From the NCBI RefSeq assembly GCF_016735615.1, contig NZ_JAERSF010000001.1, forward strand, positions 868,001-932,000: a stretch of 64,000 nt of DNA. Direction: 5' to 3'. The notes beneath the pieces are model-generated. The model did no database searches and was not told the origin of the DNA. It worked only from the letters and a program-made list of their open reading frames with translations. This document shows positions 33,092-43,095 of this stretch, in pieces (position 1 is the first letter of the stretch; each line of letters opens with the position of its first letter). A program made the position numbers and the translations under genes. Source of the stretch: Flavobacterium tagetis. GTDB taxonomy: Bacteria; Bacteroidota; Bacteroidia; Flavobacteriales; Flavobacteriaceae.

Positions 33092-34462
33092 ATGTCACAA
33101 AAAATATTATTAGATAAAATCAATATTCCTGGAATTAAAACCTATGAAGTATATCGCCAAAATGGTGGTTACGCTTCTGTAGAAAAAGCTTTAAAAACAT
33201 TAACTCCGGACGAAGTAACTGAGGAAGTAAAAAAATCAGGATTACGTGGTCGTGGTGGTGCTGGTTTCCCTGCGGGAATGAAATGGAGCTTTATTGATAA
33301 AAAATCAGGAAAACCAAGACACTTAGTTTGTAATGCCGACGAATCTGAGCCTGGAACATTCAAAGATAGATTTTTGATGGAATATATTCCTCACTTATTG
33401 ATTGAGGGAATGATTACTTCAAGCTATGCTTTGGGCGCTAACTTATCGTATATCTACATTCGTGGAGAATATATGTGGGTTTTCAAAATCTTAGAAAGAG
33501 CAATCGCCGAAGCAAAAGCTGCCGGATGGTTAGGAAAAAATATATTAGGATCAGGTTATGATCTTGAACTTCACGTACACTGTGGAGCTGGAGCATATAT
33601 CTGTGGAGAAGAAACAGCATTAATCGAATCATTGGAAGGTAAAAGAGGAAACCCTCGTATTAAACCACCTTTTCCAGCGGTTTCTGGTCTTTGGGCAAAT
33701 CCAACTGTGGTAAACAATGTGGAAACAATTGCGACGGTGCCATGGATTGTAAACAATTCTGGCGATGATTATGCTAAAATTGGAATTGGACGTTCTACTG
33801 GAACTAAATTAATTTCTGCTTCAGGGCACATCAAAAATCCTGGTGTTTACGAAATTGAATTAGGTTTAAGTGTTGACGAATTCATGAATTCTGATGAATA
33901 TTTAGGAGGAATGTCTTCAAGCAGACCTTTGAAAGCATTTGTACCTGGAGGTTCTTCTGTGCCAATTTTACCAGCTGAATTGATTTTCAAAACAGCAAAT
34001 GGCGAAGACCGTTTAATGACTTACGAATCTTTAAGTGATGGTGGTTTTGCTACTGGATCTATGTTAGGTTCTGGAGGATTTATTGTGTACAATGACACTG
34101 CTTGTGTAGTTAGAAACACTTGGAACTTTGCTCGTTTTTACCACCATGAGTCTTGCGGACAATGTACTCCATGCCGTGAAGGAACTGGATGGTTAGAAAA
34201 AATCTTATGGAGAATCGAAAACGGTCAAGGCCGTGAAGAAGATATCGAATTATTGTGGAGCATTCAGAGTAAAATTGAAGGAAACACAATTTGTCCACTT
34301 GGTGACGCTGCTTCTTGGCCAGTAGCTGCAGCGATTCGTCACTTTAGAGATGAATTTGAATATCACGTTCGTTTCCCAGAAAAAATTAAAAATAGAGATC
34401 ACTTTGTTGCCGAGCCTTTCTCACAAGTTAAGCATTTAGTTGGCGGTAAAGTAATCGTTTAA
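33092..34462 (+). CDS. nuoF: NADH-quinone oxidoreductase subunit F
   Basis: Holds FMN, the NADH site and cluster N3. The 456-aa protein shows the NADH/FMN glycine-rich GLRGRGGAGFPAGMKW motif, the GAGAYICGEETALIESLEG motif, and the [4Fe-4S] motif ESCGQCTPCREGTGW with the last Cys in ICPLGDAASW. Its ATG begins right after nuoE. A 93-bp AT-rich spacer follows before nuoG. Confidence 0.97.
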   Translation: MSQKILLDKINIPGIKTYEVYRQNGGYASVEKALKTLTPDEVTEEVKKSGLRGRGGAGFPAGMKWSFIDKKSGKPRHLVCNADESEPGTFKDRFLMEYIPHLLIEGMITSSYALGANLSYIYIRGEYMWVFKILERAIAEAKAAGWLGKNILGSGYDLELHVHCGAGAYICGEETALIESLEGKRGNPRIKPPFPAVSGLWANPTVVNNVETIATVPWIVNNSGDDYAKIGIGRSTGTKLISASGHIKNPGVYEIELGLSVDEFMNSDEYLGGMSSSRPLKAFVPGGSSVPILPAELIFKTANGEDRLMTYESLSDGGFATGSMLGSGGFIVYNDTACVVRNTWNFARFYHHESCGQCTPCREGTGWLEKILWRIENGQGREEDIELLWSIQSKIEGNTICPLGDAASWPVAAAIRHFRDEFEYHVRFPEKIKNRDHFVAEPFSQVKHLVGGKVIV

Positions 34463-34555
34463 AAAATATATAGCAGAAAGTTATAAAGTTAAAAATATTA
34501 AAAGGACAGCAACTCTTTTGAATATTCCGACTTTCAACATTCAAATCATAAAGAG

Positions 34556-35584
34556 ATGAAAGTAACCATAGACGGTCAAAGTATAGACGTAGAACCAGGA
34601 ACAACAATCCTGCAGGCTGCACGTATGATTGGAGGGGATTTAGTACCGCCAGCCATGTGCTATTACTCAAAATTAAAAGGCAGCGGCGGTAAATGTCGTT
34701 GTTGTTTAGTTGAAGTTTCTAAAGGAAGTGAAGCTGACCCACGACCAATGCCAAAATTAATGGCATCTTGTGTAACAGGATGTATGGATGGTATGGAAGT
34801 AAACAGTAAATCGTCTGCAAGAGTAACTGAAGCCCGTAAATCTGTAACAGAATTTTTATTAATCAATCACCCATTAGATTGCCCTATTTGTGATCAAGCT
34901 GGTGAATGTGATTTACAGAATTTAAGTTTTGAGCACGGAAATCCGAAATCACGTTACATTGAAGAGAAAAGAACATTTGAACCAGAAGATATTGGTCCAA
35001 ATATTCAACTTCACATGAACCGTTGTATTTTATGCCAAAGATGTGTGCAAGTTGCAGATCAATTGACAGACAACAGAGTTCACGGAGTATTGGATCGTGG
35101 TGACCACGCTAATATTTCAACTGGAATTTCTAAAGCGATCGACAATGAGTTCTCTGGAAACATGATTGATGTTTGTCCAGTTGGAGCTTTAACAGATAAA
35201 ACTTTCCGTTTTAAATCAAGAGTTTGGTTTAACAAACCTTATAACGCACACAGAGAATGTACTACTCCAGGATGTTGCGGAAAAACTACCGTTTGGATGT
35301 TTGGTGGAGAAATTCAGCGTGTAACTGGTCGTAAAGACGAGTACCATGAAGTAGAAGAATTCATCTGCAACAGCTGTCGTTTTGATCACAAAAATGTGAA
35401 TGACTGGGTTATTGAAGGACCAAGAGAATTTGAAAAAGATTCTGTTATCAACCAAAACAACTACACTCAAAAATTAGAGAAAGTTACAATCGATACAGAA
35501 AAGAATATTCTTTTAGGTAGAGATATTGACCGTAAAAAGATTAGTATGGCTGCAATTCCATTAACTGATAAAGATCAAAAATAG
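34556..35584 (+). CDS. nuoG: NADH-quinone oxidoreductase subunit G, short form
   Basis: Fe-S subunit of the NADH module; 342 aa only, whereas most bacterial NuoG have about 700-900. The cluster-binding parts are complete: the N-terminal [2Fe-2S] ferredoxin domain (CYYSKLKGSGGKCRCC), the His-Cys3 motif (NHPLDCPICDQAGECDLQ), the two-cluster domain (CILCQRCVQV and DVCPVGAL) and the Mo/W-type [4Fe-4S] region (CTTPGCCGKTTVW to ICNSCRF). The large molybdopterin-oxidoreductase-like domain is absent. The end is a clean stop 6 nt before nuoH, with no sign of frameshift, so the short form looks native. Confidence 0.93.
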   Translation: MKVTIDGQSIDVEPGTTILQAARMIGGDLVPPAMCYYSKLKGSGGKCRCCLVEVSKGSEADPRPMPKLMASCVTGCMDGMEVNSKSSARVTEARKSVTEFLLINHPLDCPICDQAGECDLQNLSFEHGNPKSRYIEEKRTFEPEDIGPNIQLHMNRCILCQRCVQVADQLTDNRVHGVLDRGDHANISTGISKAIDNEFSGNMIDVCPVGALTDKTFRFKSRVWFNKPYNAHRECTTPGCCGKTTVWMFGGEIQRVTGRKDEYHEVEEFICNSCRFDHKNVNDWVIEGPREFEKDSVINQNNYTQKLEKVTIDTEKNILLGRDIDRKKISMAAIPLTDKDQK

Positions 35585-35590
35585 TAAGAA

Positions 35591-36643
35591 ATGGAAAGTG
35601 CATTTATTATAGAAAAAAGTGTTGTTATTGTTGTCGTTTTTGCGGTAACAATGATCATGGCGATGTATTCTACTTGGGCAGAACGTAAAGTTGCTGCTTT
35701 CTTGCAAGATCGTGTTGGACCAAACCGTGCTGGATGGGGAGGTTTATTACAACCACTTGCAGATGGTATGAAATTGTTCTCTAAGGAAGAGTTTTTCCCA
35801 AACACACCAAATAGATTTTTATTCGTAGTTGGACCTGCAATTGCAATGAGTACCGCTTTAATGACTAGTGCTGTAATTCCGTGGGGAGATCGTTTGCATC
35901 TTTTCGGAAGAGACATTATTCTTCAAGCTACAGATGTAAACATTGCCTTATTATACATTTTCGGAGTTCTTTCTGTTGGAGTTTACGGTATCATGATTGG
36001 TGGATGGGCTTCTAACAACAAGTTCTCTTTGATGGGAGCTATTCGTGCCGCTTCTCAAATGGTTTCTTACGAAGTTGCAATGGGATTATCAATAATTGCT
36101 TTATTGATGATGACTGGAACAATGAGTTTAAAAGAAATTTCATTACAGCAACAAGGAATGAATTGGAATGTTTTTTATCAGCCATTATCATTCTTGATTT
36201 TCTTAATCTGTTCATTTGCAGAAACCAATAGAACTCCTTTCGATTTAGCAGAATGTGAAAACGAATTAATTGGAGGTTACCATACAGAATATTCGTCAAT
36301 GAAAATGGGATTCTATTTATTTGCTGAATATGCGAGTATGTTTATCTCTTCTACTATTATTTCTGTATTATTCTTTGGTGGGTACAACTATCCTGGAATG
36401 CAATGGATGGTAGAAAATGTTGGTGTAAATACAGCAAACTTATTAGGAATTGGAGCATTATTTATAAAAATATGTTTCTTCATTTTCTTTTACATGTGGG
36501 TACGTTGGACAATTCCAAGATTTAGATATGACCAATTAATGAACTTAGGCTGGAGAATATTAATTCCGCTTTCGATTATTAATATCATGATTACAGGTGT
36601 TGTTATTTTAAGACACGAAATCTTAGCCGCTTTAGGATTCTAA
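35591..36643 (+). CDS. nuoH: NADH-quinone oxidoreductase subunit H
   Basis: Membrane subunit joining the peripheral arm to the proton-pumping arm and lining the quinone tunnel. The 350 aa include about eight helices and the signatures ERKVAAFLQDRVGPNRAGWG and FAETNRTPFDLAECENELIGG. It begins 6 nt after the nuoG stop. Confidence 0.97.
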   Translation: MESAFIIEKSVVIVVVFAVTMIMAMYSTWAERKVAAFLQDRVGPNRAGWGGLLQPLADGMKLFSKEEFFPNTPNRFLFVVGPAIAMSTALMTSAVIPWGDRLHLFGRDIILQATDVNIALLYIFGVLSVGVYGIMIGGWASNNKFSLMGAIRAASQMVSYEVAMGLSIIALLMMTGTMSLKEISLQQQGMNWNVFYQPLSFLIFLICSFAETNRTPFDLAECENELIGGYHTEYSSMKMGFYLFAEYASMFISSTIISVLFFGGYNYPGMQWMVENVGVNTANLLGIGALFIKICFFIFFYMWVRWTIPRFRYDQLMNLGWRILIPLSIINIMITGVVILRHEILAALGF

Positions 36644-36729
36644 GAACTGTAATTAGCTTCAAATAAAAACAAAATAGATTTTGAATTTGATCGATGTCAA
36701 ATTATAAATCATAAACTATAATAGTAAAA

Positions 36730-37275
36730 ATGTCAATAGAAACTATATCATTATCGGGTAGAAAAAAGGTGGTGTCAAATAAAGACATGTCTTTTGTTGA
36801 ACGATTGTATCTTGTGGCGATTGTAAAAGGTTTGGTTATTACAGTAAAACACCTTTTCAGAAAAAAAGTTACCATTCATTACCCAGAGCAGGTTCGTGAA
36901 ATGAGTCCAGTTTACCGTGGTCAGCACATGTTGAAACGTGATGAACAAGGCCGTGAAAACTGTACAGCTTGCGGATTATGTGCATTATCATGCCCTGCAG
37001 AAGCGATCACTATGAAAGCTGCAGAACGCAAACCTGATGAAAAACACTTGTATAGAGAAGAGAAATATGCAGAAATCTACGAAATCAATATGCTTCGTTG
37101 TATTTTCTGTGGTTTATGTGAAGAAGCTTGTCCAAAAGACGCTATTTACTTAACTGAATCTAAAGTATTAGTTCCTGCTAATTACAATAGAGAAGATTTC
37201 ATTTTCGGGAAAGATAAATTAGTAATGCCTTTAGAAATGGCTTTGAAAAACGCTCAACTTAAAAACGCTAACTAA
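36730..37275 (+). CDS. nuoI: NADH-quinone oxidoreductase subunit I
   Basis: Carries clusters N6a and N6b. The 181-aa protein has two 4Fe-4S motifs, CTACGLCALSCPAEAI and CIFCGLCEEACPKDAI. The start lies 86 bp after nuoH, past a short AT-rich spacer; its stop touches the nuoJ ATG. Confidence 0.97.
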   Translation: MSIETISLSGRKKVVSNKDMSFVERLYLVAIVKGLVITVKHLFRKKVTIHYPEQVREMSPVYRGQHMLKRDEQGRENCTACGLCALSCPAEAITMKAAERKPDEKHLYREEKYAEIYEINMLRCIFCGLCEEACPKDAIYLTESKVLVPANYNREDFIFGKDKLVMPLEMALKNAQLKNAN

Positions 37276-37815
37276 ATGATACATATTCCTGATTTTGCAC
37301 ACGCAACAACTGTTCAAGTTATCTTTTGCTTTTTAGCGTTCATTACCGTTATTACTGCTTTCTTGACTATTTTCAGCAGAAACCCGATTCATAGTGCCAT
37401 CTACTTGGTAATTTGTTTCTTTTCAATCGCTGGTCATTATTTACTATTAAATTCTCAGTTTTTAGCTGTTGTTCATATAATAGTCTACTCCGGAGCTATT
37501 ATGATTCTGTTCCTGTTTACCATCATGTTGATGAACCTGAACGAACAGCGAGAAGTTCACCGACCTAGAATTACACGTTTAGGTGCTATTATTTCTTTCT
37601 GTTTAATACTGATTGTTTTGATTACAATCTTTATTAACTCGAAACCAATTGTTGGTGAATACGATTCTACTGGAGAAGATTTCCAATCAATTAAAGTTTT
37701 AGGTAAAATATTATTGAACGAATATATGGTTCCGTTCGAATTTGCTTCGATCCTACTTTTGGTTGCTATGATTGGAGCAGTTCTATTGTCTAAAAAAGAA
37801 AAATTAAATAAATAA
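37276..37815 (+). CDS. nuoJ: NADH-quinone oxidoreductase subunit J
   Basis: Membrane subunit with five predicted helices over 179 aa. The conserved [20 protein letters not shown] and [20 protein letters not shown] segments with the central pi-bulge region are visible. The gene starts directly after nuoI and overlaps nuoK by one base, a sign of translational coupling. Confidence 0.96.
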   Translation: MIHIPDFAHATTVQVIFCFLAFITVITAFLTIFSRNPIHSAIYLVICFFSIAGHYLLLNSQFLAVVHIIVYSGAIMILFLFTIMLMNLNEQREVHRPRITRLGAIISFCLILIVLITIFINSKPIVGEYDSTGEDFQSIKVLGKILLNEYMVPFEFASILLLVAMIGAVLLSKKEKLNK

Positions 37816-38135
37816 TGGGTAATATATTAAATCAAATAGGTATTGAAAACTACATCTTTTTAAGTGTTGTACTTTTCTGTATTGGTATTTTTGGTGTATT
37901 GTACAGACGAAATGCTATTATCGTTTTCATGTCTATCGAAATTATGTTGAATGCGGTAAACCTTTTATTTGTTGCTTTTTCAACTTATCATCAAGATGCG
38001 CAAGGACAAGTTTTTGTGTTCTTCTCGATGGCGGTTGCTGCAGCCGAAGTTGCGGTAGGATTGGCCATTTTAGTTTCTATCTTTAGAAATATCGGCTCAA
38101 TCAGTATCGATAATTTAAAAAATTTAAAAGGATAA
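37815..38135 (+). CDS. nuoK: NADH-quinone oxidoreductase subunit K
   Basis: Small membrane subunit of 106 aa and three helices with the two buried glutamates needed for proton pumping, in [16 protein letters not shown] and [15 protein letters not shown]. It overlaps nuoJ by one base and is 6 nt from nuoL. Confidence 0.97.
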   Translation: MGNILNQIGIENYIFLSVVLFCIGIFGVLYRRNAIIVFMSIEIMLNAVNLLFVAFSTYHQDAQGQVFVFFSMAVAAAEVAVGLAILVSIFRNIGSISIDNLKNLKG

Positions 38136-38141
38136 TCAGAA

Positions 38142-40025
38142 ATGGATACCAATTTAGCTTTAATTTTAGTTTTAACTCCTTTACTAGGTTTTCTAGTAAA
38201 TGTCTTTTTTGGAAAAAGCTTAGGCAAAACAGTTTCTGGTGCAATCGGAACTATTGCTGTAGCAATTTCTTTTGTAGTTTCTCTTTTACTTTTTAATCAA
38301 ATAACTTCAACTGGAAAAGGAATCGAAGTTACTTTATTTGATTGGATTCAAATCAGCAACTTAAAAATCAATCTTGGATTTTTATTAGATCAATTATCTG
38401 TTCTTTGGTTACTTTTTGTAACTGGAATTGGATCTTTGATTCACTTATACTCTATCAGTTACATGCACGATGATGAGAATATGCACAAGTTTTTTGCGTA
38501 TTTAAATCTATTCGTATTCTTCATGATTACACTTGTAATTGGAAGCAACTTATTAGTTCTTTTCATTGGATGGGAAGGTGTTGGACTTTGTTCTTACCTA
38601 TTAATTGGATTCTGGCATAAAAACCAAGATTACAATGATGCTGCTAAAAAAGCTTTCATCATGAACAGAATTGGAGATTTAGGTCTTTTAATCGGTATGT
38701 TCATCATTGGTTCAATGTTCTCTACATTAGATTATGCAACTTTAAAAACGGCAATTGCTGGAGCTACAAATTTAAATTTACCATTACTTTCTCTAGCAGC
38801 TTTATGCTTGTTCATTGGGGCTTGTGGTAAATCTGCTCAAATTCCGTTATACACTTGGTTGCCTGATGCGATGGCTGGACCAACTCCAGTTTCTGCATTA
38901 ATCCACGCGGCTACGATGGTTACTGCTGGTATTTTTATGGTAACAAGATTAAATTTTGTTTTTGACCTTGCAACAGACGTTCAAAGTGTAATCGCAATTA
39001 TTGGAGCAATCACTTCATTAGTCGCTGCTACAATTGGATTGGTTCAAAACGATATCAAAAAAGTATTGGCTTACTCTACAGTTTCTCAATTAGGTTTAAT
39101 GTTTTTAGCATTAGGATTTGGAGCTTATGAAGTAGCGGTTTTCCACGTAATCACTCACGCTTTCTTTAAAGCTTGTTTATTCTTAGGATCTGGATCTGTA
39201 ATTCACGGATTACACGGTGAACAAGATATGCGTAATATGGGTGGATTGCGTAAAGCAATGCCAATTACATTCTGGACTATGTTGATTTCTTCATTAGCAA
39301 TTTCAGGAGTTCCATTTTTCTCAGGATTCTTTTCTAAAGATGAAATTTTATTGACAGCTTTCCACCACAGTATTCCATTATACGTTGTTGGATCTGTTGC
39401 TTCAATCATGACAGCTTTCTATATGTTCCGTTTAATGTTCTTGACTTTCTTCAAAGAATTCAGAGGTACTGAAGAACAAAAACATCACTTACACGAAAGT
39501 GGTTCATTAATTACTATTCCGCTTATCATCTTAGCTATTTTAGCAACTTTTGGCGGATTGATCAGTTTACCTGGAAACAGCTGGTTAAATGGATACCTTG
39601 CTCCTCTTTTCACAAAAGTAGCAGGTGAAGAACACCATTTAGGCGCAACTGAATACACTTTAATGGGTGTTGCAGTTTTAGGCGGATTACTAGGGATTTT
39701 AATTGCTTACATAAAATACTTTAAACAAGATAATGTTCCAGAATCTGATGAAAACATTACTGGTTTAAGCAAAGTGTTATACAACAAATATTATGTAGAC
39801 GAAGTTTACGACGCTGTATTTGTAGCACCAGTAAATAGTTTATCTAAATTCTTTAGAGATTATATCGAGACAGGATTGTCTGCTCTTGTTTTTGGATTAG
39901 GTAAAATAGCAAACGAAATTGCTTTCCAAGGAAAAAAATTACAAACCGGAAGTATAGGATTATATCTATTTGTATTTGTTTTAGGACTTTGTGCAATTGT
40001 TTCCTATATATTTTTAGCTCAATAA
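38142..40025 (+). CDS. nuoL: NADH-quinone oxidoreductase subunit L
   Basis: Antiporter-like proton-pumping subunit at the tip of the membrane arm. The 627 aa include the antiporter motifs LFIGWEGVGLCSYLLIGFW and AQIPLYTWLPDAMAGPTPVSALIHAATMV and the long amphipathic C-terminal helix region. Its C-terminal part (about 500-627) is moderately diverged, as usual. nuoM follows after 10 nt. Confidence 0.97.
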   Translation: MDTNLALILVLTPLLGFLVNVFFGKSLGKTVSGAIGTIAVAISFVVSLLLFNQITSTGKGIEVTLFDWIQISNLKINLGFLLDQLSVLWLLFVTGIGSLIHLYSISYMHDDENMHKFFAYLNLFVFFMITLVIGSNLLVLFIGWEGVGLCSYLLIGFWHKNQDYNDAAKKAFIMNRIGDLGLLIGMFIIGSMFSTLDYATLKTAIAGATNLNLPLLSLAALCLFIGACGKSAQIPLYTWLPDAMAGPTPVSALIHAATMVTAGIFMVTRLNFVFDLATDVQSVIAIIGAITSLVAATIGLVQNDIKKVLAYSTVSQLGLMFLALGFGAYEVAVFHVITHAFFKACLFLGSGSVIHGLHGEQDMRNMGGLRKAMPITFWTMLISSLAISGVPFFSGFFSKDEILLTAFHHSIPLYVVGSVASIMTAFYMFRLMFLTFFKEFRGTEEQKHHLHESGSLITIPLIILAILATFGGLISLPGNSWLNGYLAPLFTKVAGEEHHLGATEYTLMGVAVLGGLLGILIAYIKYFKQDNVPESDENITGLSKVLYNKYYVDEVYDAVFVAPVNSLSKFFRDYIETGLSALVFGLGKIANEIAFQGKKLQTGSIGLYLFVFVLGLCAIVSYIFLAQ

Positions 40026-40035
40026 TATTATTACT

Positions 40036-41475
40036 ATGAACGTTTCTACTATATTAATTATACTTTTAATTGGTGCATTTGCCACTTACTTTTCTGGTGA
40101 CAAACTAGCTTCAAAAGTTGCTTTACTTTTTAGTTTAGCCGCTTTAGGATGTTCAATTGTATTATTGAATAATTATAATGCTGGCGAAAATATCAGCGTA
40201 ATCAACAGCTGGATTAATCAGCCAAAAATTTCTTTCGCTTTAAATGGTGATGGTCTTGGGCTTGCAATGGTTTTACTAACTGCAGCTTTAACTCCGATTA
40301 TTATATTTTCTTCTTTTGGAAATGAATATAAAAATGCAAAAAGCTTTTATGGATTAATCTTGTTTATGGCTTTTGCCATGGCGGGAACTTTCTTAGCAGC
40401 TGACGGTCTTTTATACTATATCTTCTGGGAGCTAGCGCTTATTCCAATCTACTTTATTGCTTTGATCTGGGGTAATGGCGATGCTGAAGAGCGCAGAAAA
40501 GCAGTGGTTAAATTCTTTATTTATACACTTGCTGGTTCGTTATTCATGTTGACTGCTTTTATTTACTTATACACAAAAGCTGGTTCTTTCTTAATCGAAG
40601 ATTTATACAAAGTAAACTTATCTGCTTGCGAGCAATTCTGGATTTTCTTGGCTTTCTTCTTAGCTTATGCTATCAAAATTCCAATTATTCCTTTCCACAC
40701 TTGGCAGGCAAATGTATACCAAAAAGCACCGACTGTTGGAACAATGCTTTTATCTGGTATTATGCTAAAAATGGGATTATACAGCGTACTTCGTTGGCAA
40801 TTGCCACTTGCTCCAATCGCAGCTAAAGAGTACATGCATATCTTTATCGCTTTAGGAATTGCAGGTGTAATTTATGGTTCAATTGTAGCGTTGAGACAAA
40901 AAGATTTGAAAAAACTATTAGCTTATTCTTCTCTTGCTCACGTTGGATTAATTGCTGCTGGATCTTATACTTTAACGCTTGATGGTTTTAGAGGGTCAGT
41001 TATGCAAATGATCGCTCACGGTTTCGTTGTGGTAGGATTGTTCTTTGCTGCTGAAGTAATTTTTAGAAGATACGAAACTAGAGAAATTGGCGGAATGGGC
41101 GGAATTCGTGCGCAATCTCCAAAATTCACATCGATGTTTTTAATCTTAGTATTAGCTTCTGTTGCATTACCAAGTACATTTAACTTTGTTGGAGAGTTTA
41201 CAGTATTATACAGCTTATCTCAAATTAATATCTGGTTTGCTATCCTTGGCGGTACTACTATTATTCTAGGAGCTTACTATATGTTAAGAATGTTCCAGCA
41301 TGTAATGTTAGGAGAAACTAACTCTAAAGCTTTTGCTGATGTTACGCTTAACGAGGGAATTTCATTTGCTGTAATCATCGCGGTTTTATTATTCTTTGGT
41401 TTCTATCCAAAACCAATTACAGATTTGATTACACCAAGCTTGGAAAACATTTTACAAGTTATCAATAAGAACTAA
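40036..41475 (+). CDS. nuoM: NADH-quinone oxidoreductase subunit M
   Basis: Antiporter-like pumping subunit of 479 aa with about 14 helices. The signatures FWELALIPIYFIALIWG, IPIIPFHTWQANVYQKAPTVG and LLAYSSLAHVGL are visible. It starts 10 nt after nuoL; nuoN follows after 65 nt. Confidence 0.97.
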   Translation: MNVSTILIILLIGAFATYFSGDKLASKVALLFSLAALGCSIVLLNNYNAGENISVINSWINQPKISFALNGDGLGLAMVLLTAALTPIIIFSSFGNEYKNAKSFYGLILFMAFAMAGTFLAADGLLYYIFWELALIPIYFIALIWGNGDAEERRKAVVKFFIYTLAGSLFMLTAFIYLYTKAGSFLIEDLYKVNLSACEQFWIFLAFFLAYAIKIPIIPFHTWQANVYQKAPTVGTMLLSGIMLKMGLYSVLRWQLPLAPIAAKEYMHIFIALGIAGVIYGSIVALRQKDLKKLLAYSSLAHVGLIAAGSYTLTLDGFRGSVMQMIAHGFVVVGLFFAAEVIFRRYETREIGGMGGIRAQSPKFTSMFLILVLASVALPSTFNFVGEFTVLYSLSQINIWFAILGGTTIILGAYYMLRMFQHVMLGETNSKAFADVTLNEGISFAVIIAVLLFFGFYPKPITDLITPSLENILQVINKN

Positions 41476-41540
41476 TATTTTAAACAAAAATAAATTAGGA
41501 TTTAAGCTTAAAATTGAAATCCTAAATCAAAAAGATAAAA

Positions 41541-42932
41541 ATGAATACATTAATAGCTATAACAGGATTGGGTATTTTCTGCCTATTGTTTGAAATTCTT
41601 AATTTAAGAAAGGCGATCGTTCCTATTACCATTTTGGGTTTATTAGGCGTATTAGCACTTAATTACTGTGAATTTGGAGCAGAACAAAGTTATTACAATA
41701 ACATGATAGCAGTGAGTAAGTTTTCTACAGCTTTTTCATCATTGTTTATCGTTTTGACTATTTTCCTTGTAGCATTAAGTCACAATTTTTACCATAATCA
41801 CCCAACGAAAATTTCTGATTATGTTGCTATTAAAGTTTTCTTACTAGCTGGAGCTGTAGCGATGGTTTCTTTTGGAAACTTAGCTATGTTCTTCTTAGGA
41901 ATCGAAATTTTATCTATCGCATTATATGTTTTAGCGGCAAGTGACCGTTTGAATATAAAGAGTAACGAAGCAGGTATGAAATATTTCTTAATGGGATCTT
42001 TTGCATCAGGAATTATCTTATTCGGAATCTGTTTGATTTACGGAGCAATGGGAACTTTTGATATAAGTGAAATCCACGAAAGTGCTTTATCTGCAGAATT
42101 ACCAATCTGGTTTCCTATTGGATTAATTTTAATGATTATCGGAATGTTATTTAAAGTTGCAGCTGTTCCTTTCCACTTCTGGGCTCCAGATGTTTATGAA
42201 GGTTCTCCTGCTTTGACAACTGCTTTAATGAGCACATTGGCAAAAGTAGTTGCAATTGCAACTTTATTTAAACTGATTGCTGGAATGAACTTTATTTCTT
42301 CATTAGAAAATCAAGATCTATTACATACTTTTGAAGTTATCGTGGTTATAATCTCAATTACCTCAATGTCTGTAGGTAATATTATGGCATTAAGACAAGT
42401 AAACGTAAAACGTATGCTTGCTTTCTCTGGAATCTCTCACGCAGGTTTCATGTTAATGACTTTACTAACTGTTTCAGCTTCAGCAGGAGTTTTGTTATAC
42501 TACACTGCTGCTTACGCATTAGCAGGAATCGCAGCTTTCAGTGTGATTTTATATGTATGCAGAGATCAGGATAATGAAGATATTACAAATTTCCACGGTT
42601 TAGGAAAAACAAATCCGCTATTGGCTGCAGTTCTTACAGCTTCATTATTATCAATGGCCGGAATTCCTATTTTCTCTGGATTCTTTGCTAAGTTGTTCTT
42701 ATTCAATCAAACAATTCAAGCAGGATACATTGGTTTAGTAATCGTTGCAGTAATTAATTCTATCATTAGTGTTGGATATTATTTCAAACTAATCATCGCA
42801 ATGTATTCTAAAGAACCTAATCAAGAAAGAACAGGAAGACCATTCCTTATTTATGCTACAGCTGTAGTATCAATTGTTTTAAATATTGCTTTAGGTTTAT
42901 TCCCATCGTTAGTTTTAGACTTATTGAAATAA
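41541..42932 (+). CDS. nuoN: NADH-quinone oxidoreductase subunit N
   Basis: Last antiporter-like pumping subunit of complex I; 463 aa with about 14 helices, including FFLGIEILSIALYVLAA, VAAVPFHFWAPDVYEGSPALTT and RMLAFSGISHAGFMLM. It ends the operon and a strong terminator follows. Confidence 0.97.
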   Translation: MNTLIAITGLGIFCLLFEILNLRKAIVPITILGLLGVLALNYCEFGAEQSYYNNMIAVSKFSTAFSSLFIVLTIFLVALSHNFYHNHPTKISDYVAIKVFLLAGAVAMVSFGNLAMFFLGIEILSIALYVLAASDRLNIKSNEAGMKYFLMGSFASGIILFGICLIYGAMGTFDISEIHESALSAELPIWFPIGLILMIIGMLFKVAAVPFHFWAPDVYEGSPALTTALMSTLAKVVAIATLFKLIAGMNFISSLENQDLLHTFEVIVVIISITSMSVGNIMALRQVNVKRMLAFSGISHAGFMLMTLLTVSASAGVLLYYTAAYALAGIAAFSVILYVCRDQDNEDITNFHGLGKTNPLLAAVLTASLLSMAGIPIFSGFFAKLFLFNQTIQAGYIGLVIVAVINSIISVGYYFKLIIAMYSKEPNQERTGRPFLIYATAVVSIVLNIALGLFPSLVLDLLK

Positions 42933-42958
42933 GAAAATTTCTTTAAATTAAAATATTG

Positions 42959-42989
42959 AAAATCCATTAAATTAGTTTTAATGGATTTT
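42959..42989 (+). terminator. Terminator of the nuo operon
   Basis: A 13-bp stem (AAAATCCATTAAA-type arm and complement) with a 5-nt loop, followed by a run of Ts, 27 bp after the nuoN stop. Confidence 0.9.
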
Positions 42990-43095
42990 TTTTTATGTCT
43001 TAATAAAGAACAGAAATTCATGTTAAAAAATTCTTCTATGCAAGTGCACATCAAAAAATCTCCATATATTTGAATTCAATTAAATGTATTAAAAT

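Noticed and set aside
35575..35916. Minus-strand ORF of 113 codons
   Set aside because: It is antisense to nuoH, whose conserved motifs are on the plus strand.
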